From positions 1,359,008-1,423,007 of the forward strand of contig VXBP01004622.1 in NCBI GenBank assembly GCA_013400115.1: a DNA stretch of 64,000 bases, in the 5' to 3' direction. This document shows, piece by piece, positions 50,201 through 59,900 of this stretch. The first letter of the stretch is position 1. Each line of letters starts with the position of its first letter. Position numbers and translations under genes: made by a program. The stretch is from Rhinopomastus cyanomelas. Taxonomy: Eukaryota; Chordata; Aves; Bucerotiformes; Rhinopomastidae. The notes below the pieces were generated by a model. The model was not told the DNA's origin, searched no databases, and saw nothing but the letters and a program-made list of their open reading frames with translations.

Positions 50201-53200
50201 CCAATTCATTGGAGGTGCTAGGACCCATGCTGTTTCAACACACCTTCAGAAATAAGGAAGGTTTGGACATGGAGCTGCCTCCAGAAATGCCATGCAAGGG
50301 AAAGGGAAGAAAAGATGCACTGCATGTTAGCTAGTTTCCACATAATTGTTATAGCTGGTGAACAGCAGGGGCTGAAGAGCTGCCGCAGCCTCCTTCCTGA
50401 TGGGACCAAGGTGAGCTTGTGTGGAGTGGGCTATGCAGGACCCAGTATTCCCTGCCCTCCCCTTCCTTGTTCCTTGGAACACATTTCAGTGTATGGAAAA
50501 AATGAGGCACTCAGCGGTGCAATGGAAGTACAAAGTACCAGCCAGTGACAGGCATCACAAGCTACTTCCTGATCAAGGGAAGCTGCGTTCCCAGCAGTGG
50601 GACGGCTGGCAAATGCCTCCCTAAAGGAGCATTTACTCAGGGAGATAGGTAACACAGGAAAGGCCAGCTCATCCATCGGATGCTTGCTCTTCCAGGAGCG
50701 CATGTGAAGAATTCCCCACATGCCAAATTCTGGCACTGCTGCTCAGTTCTGGCAGTTTCAGTTGCCAGTGTGGTGGGAATCGCTCAGGACTGTCTGCTCA
50801 TCAGGTGAGGGTCCCTCTCCTTCAGCTGGCACCTCCTGCCTGCAGCCTGAGAGAGCCCAGCAAGTGTTTGACTTATGAGGCTCTCACACCTCTCAGGTGT
50901 GAACAACTGCATGATACTTCACCTCAGTTTTTTCCTCCCCAAAATGTAATAGTTCCCACTTGTTGCTGCCAGTAATTCACCAGTAGGAACCAGTTTAAGA
51001 GCTGAATTTTACGGAGTTTAAAAAGCCACCACCAGGACTACAGGATTATCTCAATACATAGTAAAAAGAAGAAAGTTTCTAAGACAGCCCATCCTGTAAG
51101 GCTCAGTCAAGGAGCTCCTCAGAAAGTTTTCTGCTCTCCTGGCCATTCCCTCACATGCCCTGCCAGCCTTGGGAGCTCTGGAGCTGCAAAGTAGAGTACT
51201 GCCTCCTTGGCCAGCTTTAATTGACTTCTAGCGTTTTCAGCCCCAAATGCACAAGGCATTTTGTAAGCTTCCTGGATTAGGAAAAAGCAAAGGAAAGGTT
51301 TTAGCATGCCAGAATCAGCACAAAGATACCACATCCTGTCCTGTGAAGAGCTGTCACTCTGCTGGCATTCACTGCTGCTTCCTATCACATTGTCCAGCAA
51401 CCAGCAGATGCTTTTGTTTCCTTGGAGCTGGCAGGCGAGGTGCAAAACATCAGCTGGGGTGGGATCTTCAAAGCAGTTTGCAATATCCCAGAGATGGCAA
51501 AAGCCCCAGGGAAGTTATATCCTTTTCTGGCCTCCTCCACTGTCATTGGAGAGCAGCAACAAACCCACTAGCCCATGGAACACAGCCCTCTGCCAGGTGG
51601 CACCAGACCGCCCAGGGAGAGGAGTGCGGACAGCTGGTACCATATCTAGTTGATCTGCCAGCTAGTGATTCTCTTGCTGAAGATGATATGATTAAAGAAA
51701 TGGGTGTGAGCATTAATTATTTCCTGTTATGCGTTTACTCTTTACACTGGATTCCAGCAGATTTGCTGAATTGGAAAGGCAGGTCAGGAAGGTTTGTCAG
51801 CCTTCCTAGAAAATGCTCTCATAGCCGCTCGAAACAGTCCTGCATCCACAGGCAGCAATTTCATGCTGGAGAGTTATGTCAGCTCTCTAGTCTAATCTCA
51901 TGTGCCAGAGGTAAGTCATGGCACATACAGGGAAATGGAACTTGAACTGAAATTATTAACTGTCTCCAAGAAAGGAGACATTTAGCCACAGGCTCTGCCA
52001 GTTCCCTGCTCACGGCAGGTTCACCTCTCAGAGCCACTCTCTCTACATCACTGCTTCCATTTTGGTGCCACAGATGTTTTGTTCAGGAAGGTGACACACA
52101 AGCCCCTTGGTGATGTGGTGTGATGTCATATCCTGTACAATAGAAAAGCTCTCAGAAAAGAAGGACGATGCAGTCTCATACAAAGGAATCTCTCTGGTGA
52201 AACCTCCAAGTACCATTAAAAAAAAAGTGCTGCTAAAAGAATACGATCCCATTCACATCACTTGACAAGCATGGACTGAGGAAAGGGCAAGTACTGATGC
52301 CTCTTTAAATCTCACCCCATAAATTGAAGAGACAGGAATAAAATGAATCTTCTAAGAACAAAAATCCCATCCCTTAGGCATCTCAGCCTCTTCAATACAA
52401 AATATCTTGCTGTAAGCAATTACAACACACTGGATTTGCTTTCTTGGCAACCTGGCTTCTAAGAGCTCAGGGCTGATTAGACAAGCAACTATTTTCTACC
52501 AAGGTCTCCAGGCCTCGTGCAAGTCAGCTTAGCAAGCAGATGAGGCAACAAGAGAGACTCAAAGACTGTTTGTGCTGCCTTGCACACACATTCACACTGA
52601 AAATCATCCAGCAGATCTCAGCTGCAGGGTAAAGCCAAGACTGCAGCAGACACAGGGGCCTTTGGAGAGTTAAAAACCAAGACAGGTCAAGACAAACTTG
52701 TAAAAGACTGCCAACTCTATTTGCACGCTGGACACCACCTCACTGCAGTCTCAAGCAGAAAGCCCAGCTTGAAATTAAGTTTCAGAACCATCCATCTTCT
52801 TTTGACAACTAGGAATTAATGCATCTCACTCAAAGCTGTGCAAGTGTAACTGTACTGTGTGCGAGGGAAGGCACATAATTAGCTGCCTGTTGGGTTAAAC
52901 TCTTTGTATAAAGATGTTTGCAAACTGATTTTGAGACGGATCAATCACCAGGCAGATAACTCTGCTGGGGGACAGTCTGATGGTATCAAAGTGTAAAGAA
53001 ATGCACAGCTGGAACCAAACCAAATCACCTTTTGGTGGTCAGTTTTTGATGAAGAATATTGACTTCAGCCTCTCTGTGTCTGTCTCTGCCCCATATACAA
53101 AACACTAATGGTCTCAATGTTGTTTTTTTCCCTGCTGATTGTTTAAATGGAAGGGAAAACCCCAACACTGTCTCTCCCCAGTAAAATACCATCACTGAAT

Positions 53201-53906
53201 AAGCACCTTACATACAGTGAAAAACAACCTGCTCTGAAATGTTTGAGTTTCTTTATTCGGAGTGACTTTTCAAACAAGGAGTCAAAGCATAAACACAAAT
53301 CAAACCATCAGATGAAGGGGGTGGAATCCTGACTGACTCTGTATTATTCACTCTGCTCACGTGCCTGAAAGGTCACACAGACTTTGCTCAGAGGTTTCTT
53401 CACCACCATGTATGTAGGTTAGTCTACTCCCTTTCTTCCACTGTAACCAGTTACTTTCAGGTCAGGAAGGACAATTACTCATCCTGTATCATAACCTCAA
53501 GTTCCTCGGTGTATGAAGGTTTTTATGACACCTCCAGCTCCTCTCTCATACAAAACCAGTTGTTCTCAGCTCTCTGTGATGCCATGATTGCTGCACATGA
53601 TTCCTTATTTGTTTAATTTTGCAGGACAATCAGAGTACCGAAACCTTATTTTTAATTATCAGCTTAAAATGCCTTACTCTGGAGACTGGCAAGTCTGGCT
53701 TTAGCACACAACTGGTGTAAACAGAAATGTGTGTTGTGACAAGGTTGGACTTTGAAACAAGAGCAAGCAGACCAGCCTCAGTGGTTCAGATGCAACAGTT
53801 ACCTGCATGCTTGTTGCGCCTGTGGCTGATCCTGGGGGTTGAGGACCCATTTCCTCGTGGCAGGAAGAGAGCGGCACCTTTCACAGTGAGGAAGCTTTCA
53901 CTGATG
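21274..53906 (-). CDS. SSH2: SSH2, slingshot protein phosphatase 2 (13 exons; 5' end outside window)
   Basis: Exons in transcript order: 53906-53803, 49175-49111, 44503-44382, 42037-41969, 41205-41140, 39756-39562, 37782-37689, 37569-37441, 33861-33815, 32380-32234, 29939-29739, 25547-24707, 23205-21274. All phases join without a break: 4012 nt, 1336 residues plus stop. Human SSH2 has 1423 residues, about 36 of them upstream of the first exon here. Order: SSH-N region (KGAALFLPRGNGSSTPR, YESHINSDQSSVNEWNAMQD), DEK-C-like domain (KTKLREIMMQKDLENITSKE), dual-specificity phosphatase with the intact signature HCKMGVSR, then a long disordered tail with an RSASLAKL 14-3-3-type site and a basic C-terminus (HPLRRLKKTNDKKR). 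The enzyme dephosphorylates cofilin at Ser3 and so activates it at F-actin. SSH2 rather than SSH1/3 is indicated by the N-terminal block, the C-terminal TTNPLYNTM and the gene order. No frameshift or missing catalytic residue is seen. Confidence 0.95.
23206..24706 (-). other. Last SSH2 intron
   Basis: 1.5 kb intron between the two large coding exons. It holds an old CR1 fragment (23390-23640) and a short poly-A tract (about 23697-23712). Nothing else recognised. Confidence 0.8.
23390..23640 (-). mobile_element. Old CR1 LINE fragment in SSH2 intron
   Basis: Antisense CR1 blocks on the + strand: AGAAAAGACCCTTGAGATCA, CATCCAGTCCAACC, 'CAGTAAAGAAACTTTTCCTAATGTCCA'-like order. More diverged than the copies in CORO6. 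Confidence 0.75.
24707..25547 (-). CDS. SSH2: SSH2 841-bp exon after the phosphatase domain
   Basis: Encodes KQRHNKLWRSHSDSDLSDHH through an acidic/serine-rich tail including DRIDFFSALEKFVELSQESR and ending DSSTDEEQQK. The donor AAG|GTTAAA is weak at +3 but is the one that joins in frame to the terminal exon. Confidence 0.92.
26569..26613. repeat. Perfect 19-bp inverted repeat with 7-bp loop
   Basis: Arms 26569-26587 (TATGACACAGGGCAGAACC) and 26595-26613, its exact reverse complement, around the loop TGTCAAA. It is immediately followed by a direct repeat (26613-26666). Confidence 0.97.
26613..26666. repeat. Direct repeat of a 23-bp unit
   Basis: The unit AAGGAGAGAAGGGTCAAGAC plus TAA occurs at 26613-26635 and 26644-26666. 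The loop/stem word TGTCAAAGG (26588) recurs at 26639, between the two units. Confidence 0.93.
29739..29939 (-). CDS. SSH2: SSH2 catalytic exon (HCKMGVSR)
   Basis: 201-bp exon with the cysteine-phosphatase signature HCKMGVSRSAS, followed by VIAYAMKEYGWNLDRAYDYV and NPSFMRQLEEYQGILLA. Catalytic Cys and Arg are both present. Acceptor CTTAAG|G, donor GCCAG|GTGAG. Confidence 0.95.
29940..32233 (-). other. SSH2 intron
   Basis: 2.3 kb, moderately AT-rich. Nothing beyond ordinary intron sequence was recognised. Confidence 0.75.
32234..32380 (-). CDS. SSH2: SSH2 exon with YILNVTREIDNFFPG
   Basis: 147-bp exon encoding VRYILNVTREIDNFFPGLFE, then YHNIRVYDEEATDLLAYWND. It carries the general-acid region (VYDEEATDLL) of the dual-specificity phosphatase fold. 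Acceptor CGTGCAG|G, donor GCAAA|GTAAGT. Confidence 0.93.
32381..33814 (-). other. SSH2 intron
   Basis: 1.4 kb between two phosphatase-core exons. No repeat or gene recognised. Confidence 0.75.
33815..33861 (-). CDS. SSH2: SSH2 47-bp exon, start of phosphatase core
   Basis: Encodes GSEWNASNLEDLQNR and the first two bases of the next Gly. Acceptor CCCTCAG|GGC, donor AGAGG|GTAAG. Phase agrees with both neighbours. Confidence 0.9.
33862..37440 (-). other. SSH2 intron with a possible LTR
   Basis: 3.6 kb intron. A segment at about 35779-36028 looks LTR-like (see separate entry). No other element recognised. Confidence 0.7.
35779..36028 (+). mobile_element. Possible solo LTR of an endogenous retrovirus
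   Basis: Begins TGTCATGGTCTAACG, like many avian ERV LTRs. It carries AATAAA near 35955, then a GT-rich stretch (CCTGTGTGTGGG), and could end at the CA near 36028. No internal viral coding sequence is present beside it and no target-site duplication was confirmed. Could be ordinary intron sequence. Confidence 0.3.
37441..37782 (-). CDS. SSH2: SSH2 two exons of the DEK-C-like region
   Basis: Exons 37782-37689 (PTERERTERLIKTKLREIMM, then QKDLENITSKE) and 37569-37441 (IRTELEMQMVCNLREFKEFI, then DNEMIVILGQMDSPTQIFDH). This module precedes the phosphatase domain and takes part in substrate and actin recognition in slingshots. The intron between them is 119 bp. Confidence 0.92.
37783..39561 (-). 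other. SSH2 intron
   Basis: 1.8 kb. No element recognised. Confidence 0.75.
39562..39756 (-). CDS. SSH2: SSH2 exon with VSYYESHINSDQSSVNEW
   Basis: 195-bp exon encoding SALQSLHKACEVARNNNYYP, then LFLTWVSYYESHINSDQSSV and on to DSPALFTD. Acceptor TTATAG|G, donor GATGT|GTAAG. Confidence 0.92.
39757..41139 (-). other. SSH2 intron carrying a CR1 fragment
   Basis: 1.4 kb, with the CR1 copy at 40217-40508. Nothing else recognised. Confidence 0.75.
40217..40508 (-). mobile_element. CR1 LINE 3' fragment in SSH2 intron
   Basis: CACAGAATCATAGAATCATT at the left, then GATTGGAAGGGACC and ATCTAGTCCAATCCCCC, closely similar to the 9439-10200 copy. Antisense on + strand, 5'-truncated near 40508. Confidence 0.92.
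41140..41205 (-). CDS. SSH2: SSH2 exon with NRVHIFKPVSVQAM
   Basis: 66-bp exon encoding GFSVSTVNRVHIFKPVSVQA. The residue before NRVHIF is Val, where human SSH2 has Asp as I recall. Acceptor CCTCAG|AGG, donor ATGTG|GTAAG. Confidence 0.9.
41206..41968 (-). other. SSH2 intron
   Basis: 0.76 kb. No element recognised. Confidence 0.75.
41969..42037 (-). CDS. SSH2: SSH2 exon with TCTMGLVLPLWSDT
   Basis: 69-bp exon encoding STCTMGLVLPLWSDTLIHLD. The acceptor is a tandem CAGCAG, so the exon can begin at 42037 or 42034 with one Ser more or less. Donor GATGG|GTGAG. Confidence 0.9.
42038..44381 (-). other. SSH2 intron
   Basis: 2.3 kb. It has a short old CR1 piece at 43385-43445; otherwise nothing recognised. 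Confidence 0.7.
43385..43445 (-). mobile_element. Short CR1 remnant
   Basis: ATCACAGTATTACCAAGGTT, GGAAGAGACCTCATAGATCA and CAAGTCCAACC are the antisense CR1 3' signature. The flank to about 43600 may belong to it but is too diverged to say. Confidence 0.75.
44382..44503 (-). CDS. SSH2: SSH2 exon with TYQNRTRYMVVVSTNG
   Basis: 122-bp exon encoding AVRLESTYQNRTRYMVVVST, then NGRQDTEESIVLGMDFSSND. Acceptor CCTTTAG|GCT, donor ACAG|GTACTC. Strongly conserved SSH-N sequence. Confidence 0.92.
44504..49110 (-). other. SSH2 intron (4.6 kb)
   Basis: Contains one degraded CR1 piece (46870-46990). No exon, RNA gene or other repeat recognised. Confidence 0.7.
46870..46990 (-). mobile_element. Degraded CR1 fragment
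   Basis: AGAATGACTTAGGTTGGAAA, then CCTCCAATCCAACTGC and AGAGCCAAGTCAC, an aged form of the CR1 3' region. Confidence 0.6.
49111..49175 (-). CDS. SSH2: SSH2 exon with QAMFILLRPEDNIRL
   Basis: 65-bp exon encoding DLQQHLQAMFILLRPEDNIR. Acceptor CCCACAG|GGG, donor CTG|GTAGGT. Part of the SSH N-terminal regulatory region. Confidence 0.92.
49176..53802 (-). other. SSH2 intron (4.6 kb)
   Basis: A-rich tract at about 49700-49713. No repeat family or exon recognised. Confidence 0.7.
53803..53906 (-). CDS. SSH2: SSH2 exon with SESFLTVKGAALF
   Basis: Most upstream exon identified. It encodes ISESFLTVKGAALFLPRGNG and continues to SHRRNKHAG. Acceptor CTTGCAG|C, donor GCAG|GTAACT. It starts in phase 2 (last base of a codon) and ends after the first base of a Gly codon. 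Confidence 0.92.
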
Positions 53907-56900
53907 CTGCAAGAGGAGAGACCAACAGTGAGTAAGGAATGCTCGATATCATCTTTAAAAGGAGCAAAGTGATGGAACAGAGGTTCAAGGCCCTGGACAC
54001 ATGCCCTGTGCTTTTGTAAGGAAGAGGTTTAGACCAAATCACTTTGTTGGTAAAGAACATTCCCACCACCACATCAGCACTGCAAAGGTTCAGAGCAGAA
54101 CCGACAACACCACCAACAGAGTAACGCTGAGAACCGGAACACGTGCCTGGTGCCGCTGTGCCTCCAGAAGTGGAACCTGAGCAAGCAGAGGGGTTAACCT
54201 CTGGTTATATTTTTGATTTGAAAGTCAAGATGAGAGATCCACATTTCTAAACAGCAATGAATGCAGCAAGCCCACGCATATCTCCAATTACAGACTCTTG
54301 TTAACCCTCTGCTTTGTGGTTCAGGCCCAGCTGTTGCCCTGCAGAACCAAATGTCTCCCTGCAGCAGTTAGCCAAAAGAAAATGAGTGTCCCTAACAGAT
54401 TAGGAAGTCTTGAAACTACTGTCTATGAGTCAAATGATAATTTACTCTCAAAGACTTGTAAATTAACAGCAAACCTGTAATGCTGTTCAGTTCAGACATC
54501 ACTTACTGCCTCGATTTTGCCCTTCTGAAGTTACGTAAGGAGAGTGGTTTGGGGAAAGGCACAAAGGGTTCTCACATTCTGTGCAAGAGCTGCTGCTTTA
54601 AGAGCATCTTCCAGTGGTTTTCTAAGAGATGCTGGGGCTCATGGAAAATGGAGACTGCTACAGATTTTGCATTTAAGCCATCCTGTTGCATAGTTAAGGG
54701 TTCCTGCTTTTCTCAGGGTTGATAAGATAGCCACAGAGGCTTTGAAGAAAGCCAAAAACAATTCTGCAGTCAACAGGATGGTTGATGACTGTGATAAGAC
54801 AGGATGGGAGAGTCCCTGGCATCATGCACCCCAGCAGCTCTGTACCTTCAAGAAGACATTGGCTTGCTTTCTTCCACTAAACAAGAGACTAGGAAATTCT
54901 TAGTTCCTTTCTCTGCTTAAACAAATACCAAACCTCACTCTTTATTCCCTTCCTTTAAGGGATGAGGACTGGGAAATCATAACAAGAGTAAAAACCCCCA
55001 CCATATATTTGAAGAAATACCATGTCACAAATCGCAGATGAACACTCAAACATGCCAAGTCCCCCCTCTTCACAGCTACTTCTGCTCTGTTGAGTGCACA
55101 ATGACCACTCCAGGAACACGTGGCTGCTCCAGGGCAGGATTACACCTAAGCATGACTGAAGACAACAGCATCGCAGAGAAATTCAAACATGACCACGCAC
55201 CACGCAGCTCATGCAGCATGGCATGAGCCTGTGATCTCCTATGGCCATGATCTGAGGTTGACTGCTTTAGCAAGAGGCTTTGACGACTACATTTTTATAG
55301 GTACCTGAATTATACAAAGCTTGCATTCAAGCTGGATTTCCTTCGACCTCAAGAACATTTCTGGGCACCTCTCCATTTTCCTGATGGGGATATCACAAGA
55401 AATCAAGTTTTTGAGCTCCAGTAAAGCAGATGCGCACACACACACGCAGAGACGTTTTTTAAGCCTGAAGCACATCCCAATGCTACACACAGTCTGTCTT
55501 ATCCTCAGCACTGCTCCTCACCAAAGTTTATCCCAGGACTATCTTCTAAAATTAAACTGGATGTCAAACATGCACTGGAAGCTTCAATAAAAGCAGAATT
55601 TTAAGAAGGAAAAATCCCAAATGGAAGTGGAACAGAGTTTTTAGCAATGCTGTCGTTTAAAGCACCCTAAAAAGATATTTCAATTCACTGGGCACACTGA
55701 GCACAGATGCTTCCTCAGACCCTTTTTCATATAAACAATTCTAACTGAGCTTTTCTGACTCTTGGTTACAAATGGATCCCCTGAAAGCCCTCAAGCCATA
55801 AGGTTTCTTCAAGCCTGTACTAAAGAAACACTGAGTTGTTCTAAAGCCATTACCTTTAAAATAAAACCATTATCACCACCTCCCTTTACAACCCCACCAC
55901 AGAGACTTTACGATGCTGAGCTGCACAGGAGGAAGAATTCAGCAGCCACAGCCAGTTTTCACACAGTTAATTTTATCAGCAAAGCCCACAACTAACATTA
56001 GCAACCCTTTAGCCAGTGCCTGAGGTTTCCCCAGAAGGTTGAATTAGCAGCTATTTTTAGTGAATAAAGTAGCATTTAGCTAGAGAACTAGGATGTTAAA
56101 AATATTCTCACTTCTATCACTTTCTCTCACCACCATCTCTCTGCCTGGAGCAACACAGCTCAGCTGTTTGGAAAGGAAACGTGGGCAGAACTAAAGAGAT
56201 TTCCATCAGGTTCATCCTTCTAGGAGGCTACCTTCTCTCCTAAAGCCACTGAGAGCCTTGGTTGGGGCTAGTAACCATAAGCACCAAGACTGACTTTGTA
56301 ATGCCAGAGAAAGGGACTGTAATTCCCTATGTGAAGGGTTAGAACAGCCAAAAAATGTGGCAAAGCAGACAGTTCTTGTAGAGCTGGGATGTCAGGCCGG
56401 GCAGGAGATGGACATCAGCACTGCAGATCCTCAGAGCCTGGCCTCATCCTTCAGACAGTCACAGCTCTGGGGACACTCACTGTGAAGATCAGGGCAATGC
56501 TGGGCATCACAATGCTGTGAACTCCTTAATAGCAGACACACCTTGCAAAAAAACCCAACCCATAACACACAAACACACAACCAAGCCCCGCTCTGACATT
56601 CAAGCAGTAAACAGCATCTTGGGAGGGAAGGCAAGAAGTTTATGGGAAAGTCTAGTGATAAGCACCAGTAATGTTTAACATGTTCTTCTAAGAGATGCTG
56701 ATTTTAGTGCCTGTGATCAAAAACAAACACCACCAGTCACTGCCCTGAGGTCCTCTGTATCCAGCCCCACAACTGCTGCTCCATTTGGGCTCAGTCGGCC
56801 CAGACACAACCAGCCACAATCTTTCCCAAATGCATCATATTTCAGGGCAAGACCACCTCTGGGTACTGCCTTGGATCTCTGAGAAAGGGTTCCTCCTGCA

Positions 56901-59900
56901 GGTCCCACTCCCAAGACGTTTCAGAAACGTAAGTGGTAGAAAGGATGTGAAAAGGGCAGAAAGAGGCTCAGCAGAACCCTCATGATGTGGGACTGCGCTC
57001 ACCATAACAGCAGAGCCACATTAACTACTGATTTTCCCTGGTGACAGCTCAGTGGCTCCTGAGCATAACCCAAGCATTGAAATACTTCATAAACCCTGCT
57101 TTGCCAGAGCCCACTGGAGCTCTGATGTTCTTCGAAACAATCTCCTGGAAACAGACCGGGTATTAAAAAGATGCTAAATGTAGTTAAGGGAAAAACTGAG
57201 TCCAGGAGAGCAGAATACAGGGAGTCAACTTGGCAGAGGTCACAAAGCTGAGCTGTACTTTATCAGCACACAAAGCTGGTCATCAGCCCTCTACACTACA
57301 CAGTCGATTTCTTCTGGAGACTCAGGACATACCTGGGAAAGAGGTATTAAACCTACAAGGACCCTCAACACTACAGCTGTTCCAAGTTTAGTCCTTTCAC
57401 CTCTGAAGTGAAGCAGCAACCTTACAGCCACCAGTGCAGTGCTGTGTGATTTGTAATTCCCTGCTAACTGGGAGGAGAACCAACATAAGCAGGAGACTTA
57501 AGCAGCCCCCTACAGAAATTACTACTTGTACCATTTTTTCCTCACAGGCAGAAAAGATTTTGTGGAAACTGTACTACAGGCAAAGGCGCATCATCAGAAC
57601 TATTTAAAGCCTTCTGCACAGAAAGCACAGACATTCCTCTCAAAACACCCAGTTTCTAAACAGCAGTGACAGCATGAAACAAGGGATTCCTGTGCTCCTG
57701 GACTTGGTGCTCAGCAGCTGAGCAACTCGTTCATGAGGAAAACATGGTGGAGTTCACGCAGAACTCTCATTGTGCTACAAAATCAGGGAACTACATAAAA
57801 CAGAGATGGCAAACAGTGCCTTCCCAGCCCATACCTTGCCCAGTTCTCTTCGTTCACTGCAAGCACAAGCACCACATGAACTGTTTTGAAGACACAGAAG
57901 TTACGGACTACGCTAAAGCAATGCAGTAACACGAACCATCTGATGCTTTGCCATGACCCTCATGGAGATGTCTTCCAAACCTAAGGGGCTGCTCAGTTCA
58001 GCAGCAGGCTGCTCAATGTTGCACCACTAGCCAGAAGGTGAATCTGCACCAACCACCAAGTTTTGATGAGAAATTCTCAGTCATCAATGTAAAATACTCA
58101 GAAAGAAACCACATCATCTTCTGTAGAAACTATTTCACCAAGAAAGGTGAGACCTTACTACTCCGCACAACTACTTAAAATGAGGTTGTAGAGAAGTGGG
58201 GGTTGGTCTCTTCTCACAAGTAACAAGTGATGGCACAAGAAGAAATGGCCTCAAGTTCTGCCAAGGAAGTTTAAGTTGGACATTGGGAAAAACTTCTTCA
58301 TTGAAAGGATCATCAGGTCTTGGAACAGGCTGCCCAGGGAGGGCACTGAATCACCATCCCTGGAGGTGTTTAAAAGCTGCAGAGATCTGGATCTTAGGGA
58401 CAGGTTTTAGGGTGGGCTTGGGGCGGTTGGGTTAATTGTTGGACTTGATGTTCTTAAAAGTCTTTTCCAATTCAAACAGTTCCATGGTTCTGTGAAAGTA
58501 CAGTGAAGAAAGCAAACAGGCACCTGAACTGCTTCTGGCAATGTTCTGTCCTAATAAACACTTAATTAAGTTATTGTGAGCCCGAGGATGACTTTTCAGT
58601 CAGCTCTCTTTACTCATGGGAGCAGCAATTCTACAGCAGGCTCTGTCCTGTCCAGCCCAGCCCTTCAAAAGGCACTTGACAAGTAGCACATTCAACAGAA
58701 CTGGCATCCTGCCCTGAAAGCTTCAGCAGGAGAAGTCCTCCCACCATGTCCCCCTGCACAGCACACAGGAACAGGTCAGCCTGGTGAGGACCAAACCTCC
58801 TCACACTGGCACCTCCACACCAGCCATGCCCATGGCACACCTGAGCAGCAACAACAGGCACTGCAGGGAGGTCCTGCCACATCCTCCTGTCCTGTTCTCC
58901 CTTGTCCTTACAAGAAAGGGGGAGATAAAAAGCAATGGGAACGGACCAAAGGCAAACAAAAGCAAAGCAGGCAGGCAAATCTGACAGCAAGGAATGACAC
59001 ATGAACCCTGGTGTTGGCTAACTGGCGGCATTCAGCAGCTCAAGCCCTAAAAAAGGCCAGTGTGGTGCAGACATCTGTTCTGAAATGCTGGAGAGTTCAG
59101 CTGAGATTTCAGCCCACTTAACCAACCACTGCTTGCACGTGTGGTGAAAGGCAGTCCCTGTCTGAAGGGCCAGCAGCTAAACAGGCACAGGACAGGCAAC
59201 AGACACACAGAACAGTGTCTACCAGGAAATGCAAAGAAAAATCTTGTGTCCAGCCCCTTTCCCTCAGCTTTAAGCCAGGGTGCACCTTCAGGAGCTCCCT
59301 GACATTCTGCTCTAACATGAGCAGCTGGAGCAGGAGTGACCATCACACATGCTGCCAGCTCAGCATTATCATTCTCCTTTAATTTAGAGGCTGCAGAACA
59401 GAAATCCAAGGAAAAGACCAAACTGGAGATGCTGGCGGAGTGTTGGAGCAGGCGTCAGTACTCAACTCAGTGCCCAGGCCATGGAGCCAGGCGTGGACAG
59501 AGGGCAGCTGGGGACACGAGAGCAAGCCCTGGTAGCAACATCAAGACTCACTCTGCAAAAGCAGCAATTCCAGCAGCAGTGCTGTGCCTGGTGTAGAAAA
59601 GTTACGGGAGGGCAGAGCAGGCAGCCTGCTGTTTCCCTCCCTCTTCCTGCTCCCCTTCCCAAGCTGGCTGTTCCCCTTCCTCTGCAGGCAAGCCCAGAGC
59701 TTAGCATCACATTTGCTCTGGGACCAACTCTCACCACTGTTCTCCCACACACTTTACCTGGCCAAAAGAAGAGCCTTGGCTCATAAAGCATCAGCCCCCA
59801 GCCAAGGAAGCAGTGGTGGTTGGATATGGGCATCCCAGAGCATCTCTCCGTCAATGAGAGCATCACATGCCTCTAGCACCACTCCCTGCAGGGGAACCTA

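Noticed and set aside
54120..54180. CpG-containing patch upstream of the first SSH2 exon as an alternative promoter or exon
   Set aside because: Only a handful of CpGs, no start codon with a supported reading frame and no donor joining to 53906.
56996..57070. Possible small - strand exon with donor TTATG|GTGAGCG
   Set aside because: Open in one frame between a CTCAG and the donor, but its protein matches nothing in slingshot and phase cannot be tested.
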